The notes: a model not told the origin generated them from the sequence alone. Positions 1 through 10,709 are shown, numbered from the stretch's first letter. The stretch is 64,000 bases of DNA from Pegoplata infirma (GCA_963921195.1 OY992537.1:66084040-66148039), one strand, 5' to 3'. Numbers and translations: made by a program.

Positions 1-164
1 AAATAGAAACGATTTACTACAAAGTAGCAAACGAGTCTAATGACAAATCGTTTGTGAACAAACTAAAATATTAATACATGTTCGACTCTATCCACAATGG
101 GAATAAGAAAGACGAAGAAATTGTACTGTACTAGTAAGGAATAATAAGGAATAAAGAATAATGT

Positions 165-1135
165 CTCAGAATATGATATTTTTTTTGTCTGAAAAGTTCT
201 CAGAACTCTCAGGCCATAAGAATTTTCTATATGATTGTGAGAACTTTTCAGTAAGAAAAATGTCTCAGAATCAAAGAATTTTTCTATACGAAAATTGTCT
301 TAGAATCTGAGAATTTTTCTATACGAAAATTGCCTCAAAATCTAAAAATTTGTCTATACGAAAAATGTCTCAGAATCTGAGAATTTTTCCGTACATAAAA
401 AATGTCTCAGAAGTTGAGAATGGTTCTACACGAAATATGTCTCAGAATCTGAGAATTTTTAAATTTTTCTATACACAAAATGTCACAGAGTCTGAGAGTT
501 TTTCTATACCAAAAATATCACAGAATCCGAAAATTTTCAATACGAAATATTATACAGAATCCGAAAATTTTTCTATACGAAAAATGAAACAGAATCCGAA
601 AATTTTTCTAAACGTAAAATATCTCAGAATCTGAGAATTTTTTTCACGAAAATGTTTTAGAAGTTGAGAATTTTTCTATACGAAATATGTCTCAGAATCT
701 GAGAATTTTTTTAACAAAAAATTTTTTTATACACAAAATGACACAGAATCTTAGAGTTTTTCTACACCAAAAATGACACAGAATCCGAAAATTTTTCTAA
801 ACAAAAATGTTTCAGAATCTGAGAATTTTTCTTAACGAAAATGTCTCAGAATCTGAGAATTTTTCTATACGAAAAATGTCTTAGAATCCGAAAATTTTTC
901 AATACGGAAAATGTTTCAGAATCTGAGAATTATTCTATATGAATTTGAGAATTTTTTAAAACGAAAAATGTCTCAGAATGCGAAAAATTCTTTAGGTGAG
1001 AAATATTTTAGAATCTGAGAATTTGTCTATACCAGAAATATCTCAGAATGTAGGAAATTTTTTACACGAAAAATGTCTCAGAATCTAAGAATTATTCTAT
1101 AAGAAAAATGTCGCAGAATCTAATTTTTTTAACAT
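165..1135. repeat. Diverged copy of the 35-bp 'TCTCAGAATCTGAGA' satellite
   Basis: A degenerate tandem array of about 33-37-bp units containing 'tgtctcagaatctgagaa' followed by 'tttttctatacgaaaaa'. The units differ by substitutions and small indels, so the array is old. The unit corresponds to the homogeneous array at 42350-44475, in which 'tatacg' is 'tatag' and 'gagaat' is 'gagact'. An open frame at 350-634 is only this satellite in translation (repeating MSQNLRIF) and is not a gene. Confidence 0.9.
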
Positions 1136-1356
1136 GATAATATTTTTAGGCTGGCGTCTAATTTTAAAAAAGTTGCAGGACGACACCTCAGTTTGACTAT
1201 AAGTATATGCTAACAATTAACGAAAAAGAAAACAAGAATTACTATTTTCATTTTCTTAAAACCAAAAATTTTAATAACTTAGGTTTGTAACTTGGATAAT
1301 AATTCACCTCGTTGTGAAAAAAACCCGTTTTTCACCAGCTGGTGAATAAAAGTAAC
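1136..1356 (-). repeat. 'CACCAGCTGGTG' module, copy 1
   Basis: Contains 'aattcacctcgttgtgaa' and 'caccagctggtgaata', next to 'gtttgtaacttggataat'. The same module lies in the opposite orientation at 10085-10290 and 33280-33490, with matching outer sequence around 'agttgcaggacg' and 'attactattttcatt'. It is probably one end of an undescribed interspersed element. Function is unknown. Confidence 0.7.
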
Positions 1357-1853
1357 ATATTTTTTTTCATCAATTTGTTTTTTTCATCAATTTTTTTTTT
1401 ATTTTTCATAAAAATTTTTTTATTAAATTTTTTTTTTCATAAATTTTTTTTTTTTACATCAAATTTTTTTTTTTCATAAAATTTTTTTTCATCAAATATT
1501 TTTTTTTATCAAAAATTTTTTTTGTTTTGTCATCAATTTTTTTTTGTAAATTTGTTTTACTTTTTTATCAAATTTTTTTTTTCATTAATTTTTTTTTCAA
1601 TTTTTTTTTCAACAATGTTTTTTTCTCATTTTTTTTTTTCAAAAATTTTTTTTCTTTTCATCAATTTTTTTTAGGCAATTTTTTTCATGACTTTTTTTTA
1701 CATAATTTTTTTTTTCATCAAATTTTTTATTAAATGAAAATTTTTTTTTCTCACCAAAAAATTTTTTTGTCACAAATTTTTTTTTTATGCATTTTTTTAC
1801 ATCAAAAAATTTTTATTTTCATCAAAAATTTTTTTCTCATTCAATTTTTTTTA
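1357..1853. repeat. T-rich minisatellite (tttttttcatcaa)n
   Basis: About 500 bp of long T runs broken by 'catcaa', 'cataaa' and 'cacaaa'. The reverse complement is (aatattgatgaaaaa)n, which recurs at 7080-7315, 22195-22430 and 32940-33265. The open frame at 1527-1733 (Phe/Asn-rich) is a translation artefact. Confidence 0.85.
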
Positions 1854-2563
1854 TAGTCTTAGAATTGGATCAATAACACCGCTCAACAATTCGAAGGTTT
1901 TTGGCTACGGTTTAAAGTTTCATATAAAATTTTTAAAGATATTGACTCGCTGATTCCAAATCCGTGCTCAAAATTTTTCCATCACGTCTAGAATTTTAAT
2001 TACTTGCGGTTTAAAATGCAAAAAAAATCTGGTATAAAGCGTGAGAGTAGAATTGAACTATGATCTCAAAAATATGATTTGAAGTTGTTGCACTATTATT
2101 GGCCAAACATGAATTTAAAAAAAACACTGTCAAAAAAATTAGAAAAAGCACCATTTCTAAAAGGCTCTGAAACAAAAACCAGATGATCAATCTTTACTGC
2201 GATGAGCTCAAAATTTAGGCAAAAGTTTATTCTTTCTTGTTGACTTTTAACCCACTAAAGAAATCTTCCGGTTTATACAAAAAATAAAACAAAAAAACTT
2301 TGTTTTGTAAAGTTTTGCCACGCGATGGCAAAGGATTACAGACCAATCAGTTTGACATCTTTTCTTTTAAAAACACTGGAAAGGATAATTGATCTATATA
2401 TAGCATTTGATCTATATAGCATTTAGGTACAAATTTTCTATCGCTTCATTCACTTGTACAGAAGGTAGAAGTATCCCTGGAGTATAAGGAATTTGCTCTT
2501 GCAGCATTTCTGGATATAGAAGGGGCTTTTAACAATGTAAATACAAAGACGATAGTTAATGCT

Positions 2564-2926
2564 TTGGATAATGCTTCAACTAACAGTTGTTTGAGTAAAT
2601 GGATAGAGCAAATGCTTTCATGTCGGGAAATAACGGCCGAATGGGGTCATGCAAAAACATCTCGTTACGCTAGTAGAGGAACACCACAAGGTGGGGTTCT
2701 GTCACCACTGCTCTGGCTCCTGGTGCTGGAGCCCATTTTAAAGAAACTGAAGACTTTAGGAACCACAACAATAGCATACGCTGATGATGTGGTTATTCTA
2801 TCATGTGGCAAATATCTGGATGCTGTATCCGAGATTTTAGAGGGCTCACTTAAGGCTATGTGGAAGTGGGCTTCAGGAAATGGACTTAATGTCAACCCGC
2901 AGAAAACGGAAATGCCTTTTTACTAG
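2564..2926 (+). pseudogene. LINE reverse transcriptase fragment
   Basis: This 120-residue open piece covers the RT palm. It shows TPQGGVLSPLLW (about residues 40-51) and the catalytic YADD at residues 72-75 (nt 2777-2788), followed by GLNVNPQKTEM. Just upstream in the same frame, from about 2440, is the motif A region AFLDIEGAFNNV with its catalytic Asp, so the listed ATG is not a real start. Between the N-terminal RT box (about 2326-2400) and motif A, sequence is missing and a short 'gatctatatagcattt' duplication has appeared. The frame ends at a stop at 2926 because of a small indel near 2915; the LINE protein continues in another frame. It encodes the polymerase core of a retrotransposon and is not functional as it stands. 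Confidence 0.9.
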
Positions 2927-3848
2927 AAAATACAAAATCCTGGAATTTAGAAAGGTTCGAGTGGGAGGAGTTGAAATTCCAATACCACCGCATGCCAAAT
3001 TTCTTGGAGTGTTCTTGGACAGTAAGCTGTTCTGGAACAAGAACTCTGAAGAAAGAGTAAAAAAGGCAATCAACGCGTATTACGCGTGTAAGAAAATGTT
3101 CGGCAGTACCTGGGGTCTAGAACCTAAAGTCACTTACTGGATTTATACTTCAATCGTAAGACCAATCTTACTCTATGGAGTTTTAGTCTGGCATAAGGCA
3201 CTCGAAAGGGATGTGACGCTTAAAATGTTTCAGAAGCTTCAACGGCAAATGGGACGGAGTATCACTGGCGCTTTGAGAACAACATCAGCCGACTCTATCG
3301 ACACTTTATTGCACTTATCGACACTTTATTACCAAAAGCAATCGCATGGTGTTGGAGCTGGTTTCACGATACTGAAACTAGACCAACATTTATCTTTTAA
3401 ATTATCCGTGGACTCGAGTATCTTTCAGGCTGAGATAGCTGCTATATCAAAAGCTGTGGAATATATGGCAAAGGAAAAAGGTGCCACCCTTAATTTCTAC
3501 GTGGATAGTCAAGCTGCCCTAAAGGCACTCTTGAGCTACCAAATTAAATCGAAAACGGTTTTAAAGTGTTACGAGAATTTAAAACAACTTTGCCTAAATA
3601 ATGAAGTTACCTTATTATGGGTACCAGGGCACGAAGGAATAGAAGGAAACGAGAAAGCAGATGAACTCGCGAAACTTGGAGCAGATGGCATAGGTACCAC
3701 CATAATGTTTTCACCGCCACTCCAGCATTTCAAACTAAAACGAAATACCCTTACTGTCGCCAAAGCAAATCGAAGATGGAAGGAACTTGGGACAAGTCGT
3801 ATAAGCAGAATTTTTTGGCTAAATTCTTACTTACACTTACGAGAATAG
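2880..3848 (+). pseudogene. LINE RT thumb and RNase H fragment
   Basis: This is the longest open frame in the window (322 aa). It continues the RT from CLFTRKYKILEFRK through the thumb-like region KFLGVFLDSKLFW and RPILLYGVLVWHKAL, then enters an RNase H domain: VDSQAALKAL with a catalytic Asp (about residue 209) and WVPGHEGIEGNEKADELAK with the His/Asn/Asp signature (about residues 248-266). At about 3300-3340 'tcgacactttatt' is repeated and the protein jumps from the post-RT linker directly to GVGAGF. An internal deletion has therefore removed the linker and the first RNase H strand with its catalytic Asp (normally a TDGS-like motif). Both ends are frameshifted relative to neighbouring LINE pieces. 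The ATG is internal, not a natural start. Confidence 0.88.
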
Positions 3849-4099
3849 AATGTCGTATGTTGACAGGTTTAATAACGGGACACTATATTATTACGGACGC
3901 AAGCTGTAAAAGGTGCGAGACACCAGACGTCGAAGAGACCATTGAACACATCCTGTGTCACTGCCCGGCTTTGGCACGAACTCCACTATCAATTATAGGA
4001 AGTTCACAGTTCGAGACTTTGGAGGAAATTACGAGAATAGACCTGAACAGCTTGAAACAATTCGCAATGAAGGTCAATGTATTTAGTTTACATCGATAA
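3776..4099 (+). pseudogene. LINE C-terminal Cys/His segment
   Basis: This 107-residue piece carries LTRIECRMLTGLITGHY, then C-x2-C (CKRC, about residues 44-47) and EETIEHILCHCPAL (about residues 53-66). That is the zinc-binding-like C-terminal block typical of RNase H-type insect LINEs. It lies in a different frame from the upstream RNase H piece, so a frameshift occurred around 3815-3840. The first dozen or so residues overlap that frame and are probably not native. The stop at 4097-4099 appears to be the natural end of the LINE protein, followed by about 70 bp of 3' UTR and the tail. Confidence 0.85.
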
Positions 4100-4167
4100 G
4101 CGGAAAAAGTTTTGTGGTATCGCTATGGACCAATTGGTCTATGCGGAGTGCCCATCTGGTACCGCCA

Positions 4168-4196
4168 CCCTAACCTAACCTAACCTAACCCTAACC
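4168..4196 (+). repeat. (CCTAA)n 3' tail of the LINE
   Basis: The LINE ends in several CCTAA units with one CCCTAA variant, immediately followed by the downstream target-site duplication. The complement is (TTAGG)n, the canonical insect telomere motif, although higher flies are known to have lost TTAGG telomeres. The position at the exact LINE 3' end makes it a retrotransposon tail and not telomeric DNA. Confidence 0.85.
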
Positions 4197-4594
4197 TTGT
4201 TTTGTAAAATATTTATTTGTTTGATGTTTTCTTTAAAAAATACCAAAAAACTATATAAGGTAAATTTTACAAAAATGGTAATTTTAACAGTATCATTTTA
4301 AAACGAAGTAAAACCCAACCAAACGTAATAATTTGAAAAAATGTGTTCTATGTTGGAGACCATATACAAGTTATACTTTTGCCCTTTATACCAGATTTGT
4401 ATTCCACTGAATGGCTGCTGTGCAGGCTTTCAAATAATGCTAAAATCGTCATTTTTTGCATTTTCAACCGTGAATGGCTAAAATTCTGGACGTGATGCGA
4501 AAATTTGGAGAACAGATTTGGAATCAGGAGATCAAAGTCAACTGAAATGTATCATCAGAATTCAAACCGGAAAATGAGTGTTGAGCGGTGTAAT

Positions 4595-4725
4595 ATATAC
4601 ACTTAATAAGGTCCTCGACCGATATTTAAATTCGTTTTGTATGGAATGGCAAATGAATATAACATTATTTTTTCTAAAAAAAACTATGCTTTGGCAAGTA
4701 AAACAAATCTTCCGCTAAACATCAT
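4595..4725 (-). repeat. Degenerate DINE-like fragment
   Basis: 'aaggtcctcgaccgatatttaaa' (in pieces) and 'tatggaatggcaaatg' resemble the reversed DINE core 'gggtccccgaccgatatttcg...acggaatgacaaa'. It abuts the right end of the TIR element. A closely similar fragment with the same downstream 'actatgctttgg' lies at 22440-22600. Confidence 0.5.
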
Positions 4726-6243
4726 CATGATTTAATGTTTTGGGCAAGAGTACAAAATTCGCAGGCATTTTTAAATTTTTAACAATTTTTGAGTAATGTC
4801 AAAATGTTAAATAATACTTTAAGCTCACAAAAAAATGTTGTCTTTGTTCGGAACTTTCCGATTTTCAAGTCAAAAAAGTAACACAAAGACATTGCCCTGC
4901 AGATCTAATATTTTTTGTGTGTTAATATTGACCCTAAAAGATAACTTTTTCGATTTCGAAGATTTTGAAATTCGGAAAATATTAAATTGGTTTCACCCTT
5001 ATTTTTTACATAATATTATATGTACTAATTTAAAATTAAGTTTGCACCACATTACGTATGATTAATAAATATTAATATTGCTCATACTCATTAATTTAAT
5101 TAAATTTAAACATACTTGTATTTTTTTATCTTTTCTATATTTTTCTACATCAATTAACAAATATCATAAATATTTATACACATACTATGTTATGCAAACA
5201 CATCATGGCATTTTAACTTTTCTAAAAAAATTATTTATTAATTTAATAACATTTCAAAAATCATAACTGCTTATAAATTCATAAGTCTTCTTTTCACATG
5301 CAAAACAAGCTCCCCAGCATTCCTAATTGTTTATATAATTATACAAAATATAAAAAAATAATCACATTTAAAATACAAAATATTGTCAACAGTAAATCCT
5401 TTTTAAAGTCTTTCAAAATAATATTTAAACATTTGTTCATTTTGTTTAAGAATAAATGTCAGAAGAAAAGAGGAATAAGAAAATATAATACACTCACTCA
5501 CACAACCACAATTACATTTTATACATGTGTTTAAGCATTTGTTGTTTCTTATTCCTTTTAATATGTTGGTATGTGTTAATATGTGTGTGTGTGAGTTGTT
5601 CGTATAAATTTGTGTGATGATGGTATATAAAATGTCTTTCGAATTGAAATTGAATTGAAATGAAATATTGCTACTGAGTTTCAAATTGTTCATACATTTT
5701 CAGATATAATTCTATTTGATTTTTTCCATATGGCAGCACGCAATTTACTTACTCACATTTACAGTATTAAACACAAGCAAAAAATATTTAAAGACATTTA
5801 GAGACTTTAACATATAAATGCAAACTTTTACTGAAGTATAAAGTGGGATAATTTAAGTCGGTGTATCCGATTATATGAAATGCTACTGCTGCCGCAGAAA
5901 TAACTTAGAGCCCCAAAAAATAATCGTCTAAATATTTAATGTAAACATTTTTGCGGAATATTCTAACTCAGAAGTCTAATAAGACGTTCATTTAGTTTAA
6001 TTTGAATTCGTTGTTTAATTTTGAAGACAAATGACAATTAGATGGTTAATATGTTCTAACGAAGCGCCATAAAATTTTATTGACTGACATCTAACTATTT
6101 TTAGAAGGATTAGAATTTCATTTATTATAGTTTTCTTTACGTTTTTCAAACGCCTTTGTTCTTTACAAAGTAAAAAAAAATTTTGATTAAAAAAATTTGT
6201 GATAAAAACAAAAAAAAATATATTAAGCCATTTTGGACAAAGA
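4726..6243. other. AT-rich stretch without recognisable features
   Basis: Several short open frames (4835-5065, 5078-5266, 5298-5534, 5403-5693 on minus) show low-complexity Phe/Ile/Leu/Lys/Asn-rich composition, no motif and no codon structure, and I do not regard them as genes. A small GT-rich tract lies near 5575-5595. This may be unique intergenic or intronic DNA. Confidence 0.5.
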
Positions 6244-6517
6244 CCCGGGTAAAAATGAAATATATATGATCATATATGAAGATATATGGATCATATATGG
6301 ATTTATATAACCATATATTATCATATATGACTCCATATATGTTCATATATGATCTGATCCGAAAATTGGCCCGATATGACCTCATATCGGGCCAATTTTC
6401 GGATCAGATCATATGTGAACATATATAGAGGCATATATGATAATATATGGTTATATAAATCCATATATGATCCATATATCTTCATATATGATCATATATA
6501 TTTCATTTTTACCCGGG
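6244..6517. mobile_element. 274-bp near-perfect palindromic element (CCCGGGTAAAAATG ends)
   Basis: Starts 'cccgggtaaaaatgaaat' and ends with its reverse complement. The two arms of about 136 bp meet at 'atatga-cc-tcatat' (about 6380) with almost no loop and few mismatches. The arms are dominated by 'catatatg' words. 'gac' occurs at both borders and could be a 3-bp duplication, but the border is ambiguous. The mirrored open frames at 6146-6385 (minus) and 6376-6561 (plus) are the same arm read from either side. It is a foldback-type MITE of unknown superfamily. Confidence 0.85.
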
Positions 6518-6519
6518 GA

Positions 6520-7079
6520 CTCAATTTTATTTTTATTTTTTGGAAAAAGGTACTTTTTTAGTGTAATTAGCATAGGTAGATCTCAAAAATCTTGTAAAAA
6601 AAAAATTTAATGTGCCGTTATCCCAGAAAAACCTGCATTTCAACTTTTTATGCAATTTTAATATTTGGAATTATTTGCTATTTTATTAATTTATTTCAAA
6701 ATAAATAGTTTCAAAATGATTCAAAATAGTGGAATTTGATAATAAGTTAAATCTAAAAAAAAATTTAATTAATCAAAAAAATTAAAAGCCGAAAATCAAA
6801 AAAGGTAAATTTTCGATTTTGCTTAAAACAATTTCTGTGCTGATATGCATTGCATTTCATGGGCATATAAATTGTGGTGGTAAAGTGTGGATATTTTTTT
6901 CAGTTTCAGAAAGATGAGACTTAACATTCGTAACCATATTTACCAGAAATTCCACCGTTTTCATACACAAATATTTTTTGGAAAAAGTTGTTCGCTGATG
7001 TTCGAAAAATCGAACAGAGCATCGAAATGGGGTAAACGAAATAAAATGAAAAAGAAAAAAAATATGAAAAAGAAATATT
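6520..7079. other. AT-rich stretch, nothing recognised
   Basis: No motif, repeat border or credible frame. The Lys-rich end of the frame at 6887-7081 runs into the neighbouring A-rich minisatellite. Confidence 0.5.
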
Positions 7080-7315
7080 GATAAAAAAAAAAAAAAAATA
7101 TTGATGGAAAAAAATATTGATGAAAAAATTATGAAAAATAATATTATGAAAAAAGATATTGATGAAAAAAAATATTGATAAAAAAGTATTTATGCAAAAA
7201 ATATTGCTGAGGAAAAAATATTAATGAAAAGAAAAAATATTGATGAAAATAAATATTGATGAAAATAATATATTGATTAAAAAAATATTGATAAACAAAA
7301 AATTTATGAAAAATA
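7080..7315. repeat. Minisatellite (aatattgatgaaaaa)n
   Basis: About 15 irregular units of 'aaaatattgatgaaaa', the reverse complement of the array at 1357-1853. It stops exactly where the TIR element at 7316 begins. Confidence 0.9.
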
Positions 7316-7837
7316 ACACTGCTCTACTAAAATCAACTTTTTTTCACAGACTTCTAGAGCACATTTTCGAAAGTATGTTGGCCTCTTAAACACAAAAATG
7401 TCTTCAGAATAGTTGATTTGAATCTTCTCCTCAATATAAAGGCATTTTCATTTTTTGTGGACCAAGCCCTCAAAACCGACAAATTTTTAAAATCGGAAAA
7501 GTGTATGTTAAAGCTATTCATACTTTTTTTATTCTAATTCCTAATAAAATTATCCAACTTTTAAAAGAAATTCTGTCTCGACATGATCGAGGAATTTCAA
7601 AATGTCCTTGTTTTGGTTTTATCTTTATAGGTATCCGAATTTGGCAAGAAATTTCCTGTTCAAAGCAGTTATTTAAAGACGATACTCTAACACAGAAAAC
7701 CTGGTGTTAAATTTCAAAATTCATTGAGTATAACCAGAAATATTTTTAATAGAATTCAAAATTGTGAACCAAATTTGCATATTTCTTTTCATCCATTTTT
7801 TCCAATTTTGATGATTTTTTGTTAAAATTAAAAAAAA

Positions 7838-8992
7838 ACAAGTATAAAAATTAAATTCGACTTGGTCGAATCTATGAATACCCTCCACAATGTTATCTGA
7901 TAGTAATTTTCTAAAAAAATTGCATTACAAATTTTTATTAGAAATATATTATTTTGAGTAAAACTTTTTTTAATCAATCAAATTTTTTTGTGAGTGTAAA
8001 ATTTTTTTGACTGTCAAAATTTTTTTTGAGTGTGAATTTCATTAAAAAAAATAATTAAATTAAAAATGAAAAAAAAAAAATTTTTTTTGAGTGTAAAATT
8101 TTTTTGAGTGTAAATATTTTTTTGAGTGTACTATTTTTTTGAGTAACAAAATTACTTTGTAAAATATTTTTGTTGTTTTATACCTATACGTATATGTTAA
8201 AAAAAAATATTTCGCCTATTTCCGTCATTTTATTTTACCATCCTCGTCTTTAAAAGCCAAAAACAAACTAATATTTGATTTTTTTCCAAAAATACTTTCT
8301 ATACACCGTTACATACAGTTACAAAAACAAAAACAATAACAAATATTTACTTGTCTAACAACTAAACTGCACCCCACGACAAGAAAACAAACAACAACAA
8401 GTTTTACAAAACTGGTATTTCACCATGCTTTTAAAACTTGTTTAACGAGTTTTCAACAGTTTAAGGTGAAACAAATCTGAAATTCAGTGCTTTGCTTATA
8501 ACTTTTGAACCACTGAACCGATTTTGCTGAAATTCAAAAGCAAACAGCCTTGGGGAACGACAAATATATATGCTAAGCTTCAGCCCCCTCAGAATTGTCT
8601 TTTGAAAGTTATAGTGGTTTTAATCTTGTAAATTCGAAAAATACCCTTGCCGAAATTTACTCTTTTGCTCATAACTTTTGAACCACTCGACCGATTTCGC
8701 TGGAATGCAATACCAACCTGACCCGGTAAATGAAGAACATATATGTCAAACTTCAGGAGCCTCCGTATAGTCTTTCAAAAGTTAGCGTGTTTTCAACGGA
8801 CAGACAGACAGACAGACAGACGGACGGACGGACGGACGGACGGACGGACGGACATCGCTAGATCGACTTAAAATCGATCAAGGATCATGAATATATATAC
8901 TTTATGGGGTCCTAGACCAATATTTCGATGTGTTACAAACGGAATGACAAACTTATATATACCCTCTATCACTAGAGTGGAGGGTATAAAAA
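7838..8992 (-). mobile_element. DINE-1/Helentron-like element, copy 1
   Basis: Read on the minus strand it begins 'tataccctccactctagtg', continues through 'ccgtttgtaac', the core 'ccccataaagtatatat' and a (GTCY)n block, then 'ttttgaaccact...cgatttcgctgg'-type segments. It ends at 'attcgacttgg...acttgtt'. This architecture matches my knowledge of the DINE-1/INE-1 group of non-autonomous Helentrons in Diptera; there is no Rep/helicase. An AT-rich segment rich in 'ttttttgagtgtaaa' near 7980-8160 is part of the element. Confidence 0.7.
8797..8854 (-). repeat. (GTCY)n microsatellite inside DINE copy 1
   Basis: On the plus strand this is 'gacagaca' units followed by 'gacggacg' units, directly before 'acatcgctagatcgac'. 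Tetranucleotide GTCY repeats at this place are a hallmark of the DINE family; copy number differs between the copies in this window. Confidence 0.95.
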
Positions 8993-9404
8993 CATGTGAG
9001 AGTGTTATGAATCTATAATACCCTCCAACCCTTTTTCTGATATCAAATTGTTTCATTTGCTTAACAAAAATACTAAAAAACATGTGAAAATATGGTGTTT
9101 CACAGAGGTTAGTTTAGTTCTTCAAGAGGGAACTTTTTTCCCCCTGGTCCGATTTTGCCCATTTACCACCTTAAACTGCCTAGGACCAATAGACATATTC
9201 CTGCCAAACTAAACGTGTCTATCTCTTTTATTTTGGACTGCATAGTGCCTTATACAGACGGACGGACATTCTAGGAAAGTCTTAGAATCGATCATAGATC
9301 AATAATATATATACTTTATGGGGTCCCCGACCGATATTTCGATGCGTTACAAACGGAATGACAATGTGAGTATACTCCCATACTGTGGTTGGAGGGTATA
9401 AAAT
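8993..9404 (-). mobile_element. DINE-like element, second subfamily
   Basis: It lies head-to-tail with copy 1 in the same orientation. The minus strand starts 'tataccctccaaccacagta' and shares the 'ccccataaagtatatat' core, but has only a short GTCY block and a different body including 'ttggactgcatagtgcc' and 'cccctggtccgattttgcc' (plus strand). Related copies are at 51257-52020 and 56165-57560. Confidence 0.65.
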
Positions 9405-9532
9405 TTAAAACACATTTCCTAAAGTATTTTTGCTAACTAAACCAGAATCTGATACCAGAAAAATTGTACCGAATCGCCTTCTCCAAATATAGGACTTTTT
9501 TAATTTTTGTGGACCAAGACCTCAAATGCCTA

Positions 9533-9967
9533 TATCCAACGACCATAAAAAAAAAACTTTATAAGGATACAAAAAAGTTTGCGGAGGTTACTGATTGAGG
9601 TTACCGATTTTGGTTACCGATTGGTTACCGATTTTAGTGGAAGCGGTGGTACCAAAAATGTTGATTTCCACTAAAATAATATTTAGTACATTTTTTCAGC
9701 ATTTAGTACATTTTTTATTTTTATTTTTTATGTAAAAAAAAAATGCGTAATTAGGGAAAAAACAACAAAATAATTTTTTAAAAATAATGTACTTTTTTTG
9801 TGGTTGGGGTTATTTTGTACAATTCTGCCCAACATTTTATGTGGAAAACCTCATTTTCGCTTCCACTAAAATCGGTAACCAATCGGTGACCAAAATCGGT
9901 AACCTCAATCGGTAACCTCCGCAAAATTTTTGGTATCCTTATAAAGAATTTTTTTATGGTCGTTGCT
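9533..9967. mobile_element. Inverted-repeat element with 'gttaccgatt' arms
   Basis: Left arm: 'acgaccataaaa', 'ttataaggatac', 'gcggaggttactgattgagg' then several 'ttaccgatt' words and 'ttttagtggaagcg'. The right arm mirrors these in reverse ('cgcttccactaaaatcgg' to 'gtatccttataaa' and 'tttatggtcgt'). Arms are about 120 bp around a 200-bp AT-rich centre. It lies within the right arm of the element ending at 10084. Confidence 0.75.
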
Positions 9968-10084
9968 ATATCTCGAGAAGGAGATTTGATACAACTTTTC
10001 TGGTGCTTGATTCTTGTTTAGGAGGCCAAAATGCTTAAGAAAATGTATTCAACATGTCTGTGCAAAAACCGTGTAGAGTAGTGT

Positions 10085-10290
10085 AATTATGTTACTTGTT
10101 ATTCACCAGATGATGAATACTTTTTATTCACCACGAGGTGAATTATTATCCAAGTTACAAGGCGGAGTTAAAAAAATTTTGGTTTTAACAAAATGAAAGC
10201 AGTAATTCTGAGGTGGATTCCTGCAACTTTTTTAAAAATTTGAAACCAGACTAAAAACATTATCACGTTATAAATATGACAGTGTAAAAT
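10085..10290 (+). repeat. 'CACCAGCTGGTG' module, copy 2
   Basis: 'ttattcaccagatgatgaat', 'caccacgaggtgaattatta' and 'tccaagttaca', then 'ttggttttaa' and 'aaaacattatcac'. It begins immediately at the TIR border, whereas in copies 1 and 3 it abuts the gatgaaaaa minisatellite. Confidence 0.7.
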
Positions 10291-10709
10291 TCGGCTACGA
10301 ACACGTTAAACACCTGTCATTTTTTGTTTGCTCAGATTTCAAAAAAAAATTATATGTGGACAATGTGCTAGTAGATGCCTAAAAAAACCTGTATAGTGGG
10401 CGTGGTTATCTTCTATACTTTCCGAGACAGATCCATTTTAAAAAGTGACATTTAAATTTTTGACCAGTTTTTTGACAATTGCTCGGCCGCATTTATTCCG
10501 ATTTATTTCAAACTAATTTCATTTGAAAAAGAAATATATTTTTGATTTAAACAAAAAGCTAAGCTATATCTTGTTCAAATTAGAAATTAAATTTTTTTGC
10601 AGTTAAAAAAAAATTCGACTTTATTCGTAAAAAGTACCAATACTCTTTTGAATCTAAATAAAAAGCTTCGTTTAGAACATGTTGATAATTTTTACTTGTT
10701 AGAAAGATA
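10291..10709. other. Unassigned AT-rich stretch
   Basis: No open frame or recognisable border. It connects the CACCAG module with the next ACACCACTC element. Confidence 0.45.

Larger units (their letters stand above)
2312..4196 (+). mobile_element. 5'-truncated RNase H-bearing LINE (copy 1)
   Basis: Non-LTR retrotransposon remnant flanked by the 12-bp duplication 'ttgttttgtaaa' (2300-2311 and 4197-4208), as expected for target-primed reverse transcription. It starts inside the reverse transcriptase (KDYRPISLTSFLLKTLER is readable near 2326) and runs through RNase H and a C-terminal Cys/His segment to a (CCTAA)n tail. The endonuclease region is absent. Frameshifts and internal deletions split the frame into three pieces. 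RT, RNase H and a terminal CxxC...H...C element point to the I/LOA/Jockey-type group; the exact clade needs a tree. A more decayed relative lies at 61880-64000. Confidence 0.9.
1876..4591. mobile_element. TIR element of the 'ACACYRCTCWAC' family, split by a LINE
   Basis: The left end 'acaccgctcaac' is matched in inverted orientation by 'gttgagcggtgt' on the right. Similarity runs inward for roughly 170 bp with mismatches, for example 'ctgattccaaat', 'catcacgtc' and 'ttttgcatttt' motifs in inverted positions. 'aata' flanks both ends and may be a 4-bp duplication, but other family members do not confirm this. Most of the interior is the LINE inserted at 2312-4196. Related elements lie at 7316-10084 and 10710-11414. 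No transposase is seen, so it is non-autonomous or decayed. Confidence 0.6.
7316..10084. mobile_element. TIR element (ACACTGCTCTAC ends) with internal insertions
   Basis: The left end 'acactgctctac' and right end 'gtagagtagtgt' form imperfect inverted repeats that extend through 'cacagac', 'ggcctc(c)taaacaa' and 'cttctc' motifs for more than 100 bp. Part of the left-arm sequence ('ttttgtggaccaag') occurs a second time at about 9500-9530, beside the DINE insertions. The interior holds two DINE copies and a ttaccgatt hairpin. The frame at 7501-7710 has no recognisable domain. No transposase is seen. Confidence 0.55.

Noticed and set aside
350..634. 94-residue open frame with repeating MSQNLRIF
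   Set aside because: It is the 35-bp satellite in translation; the period is near a multiple of three only locally, and no similarity to a protein family is evident.
4168..4196. Telomeric (TTAGG)n tract
   Set aside because: It is a few units only and sits exactly between the LINE 3' UTR and its target duplication.
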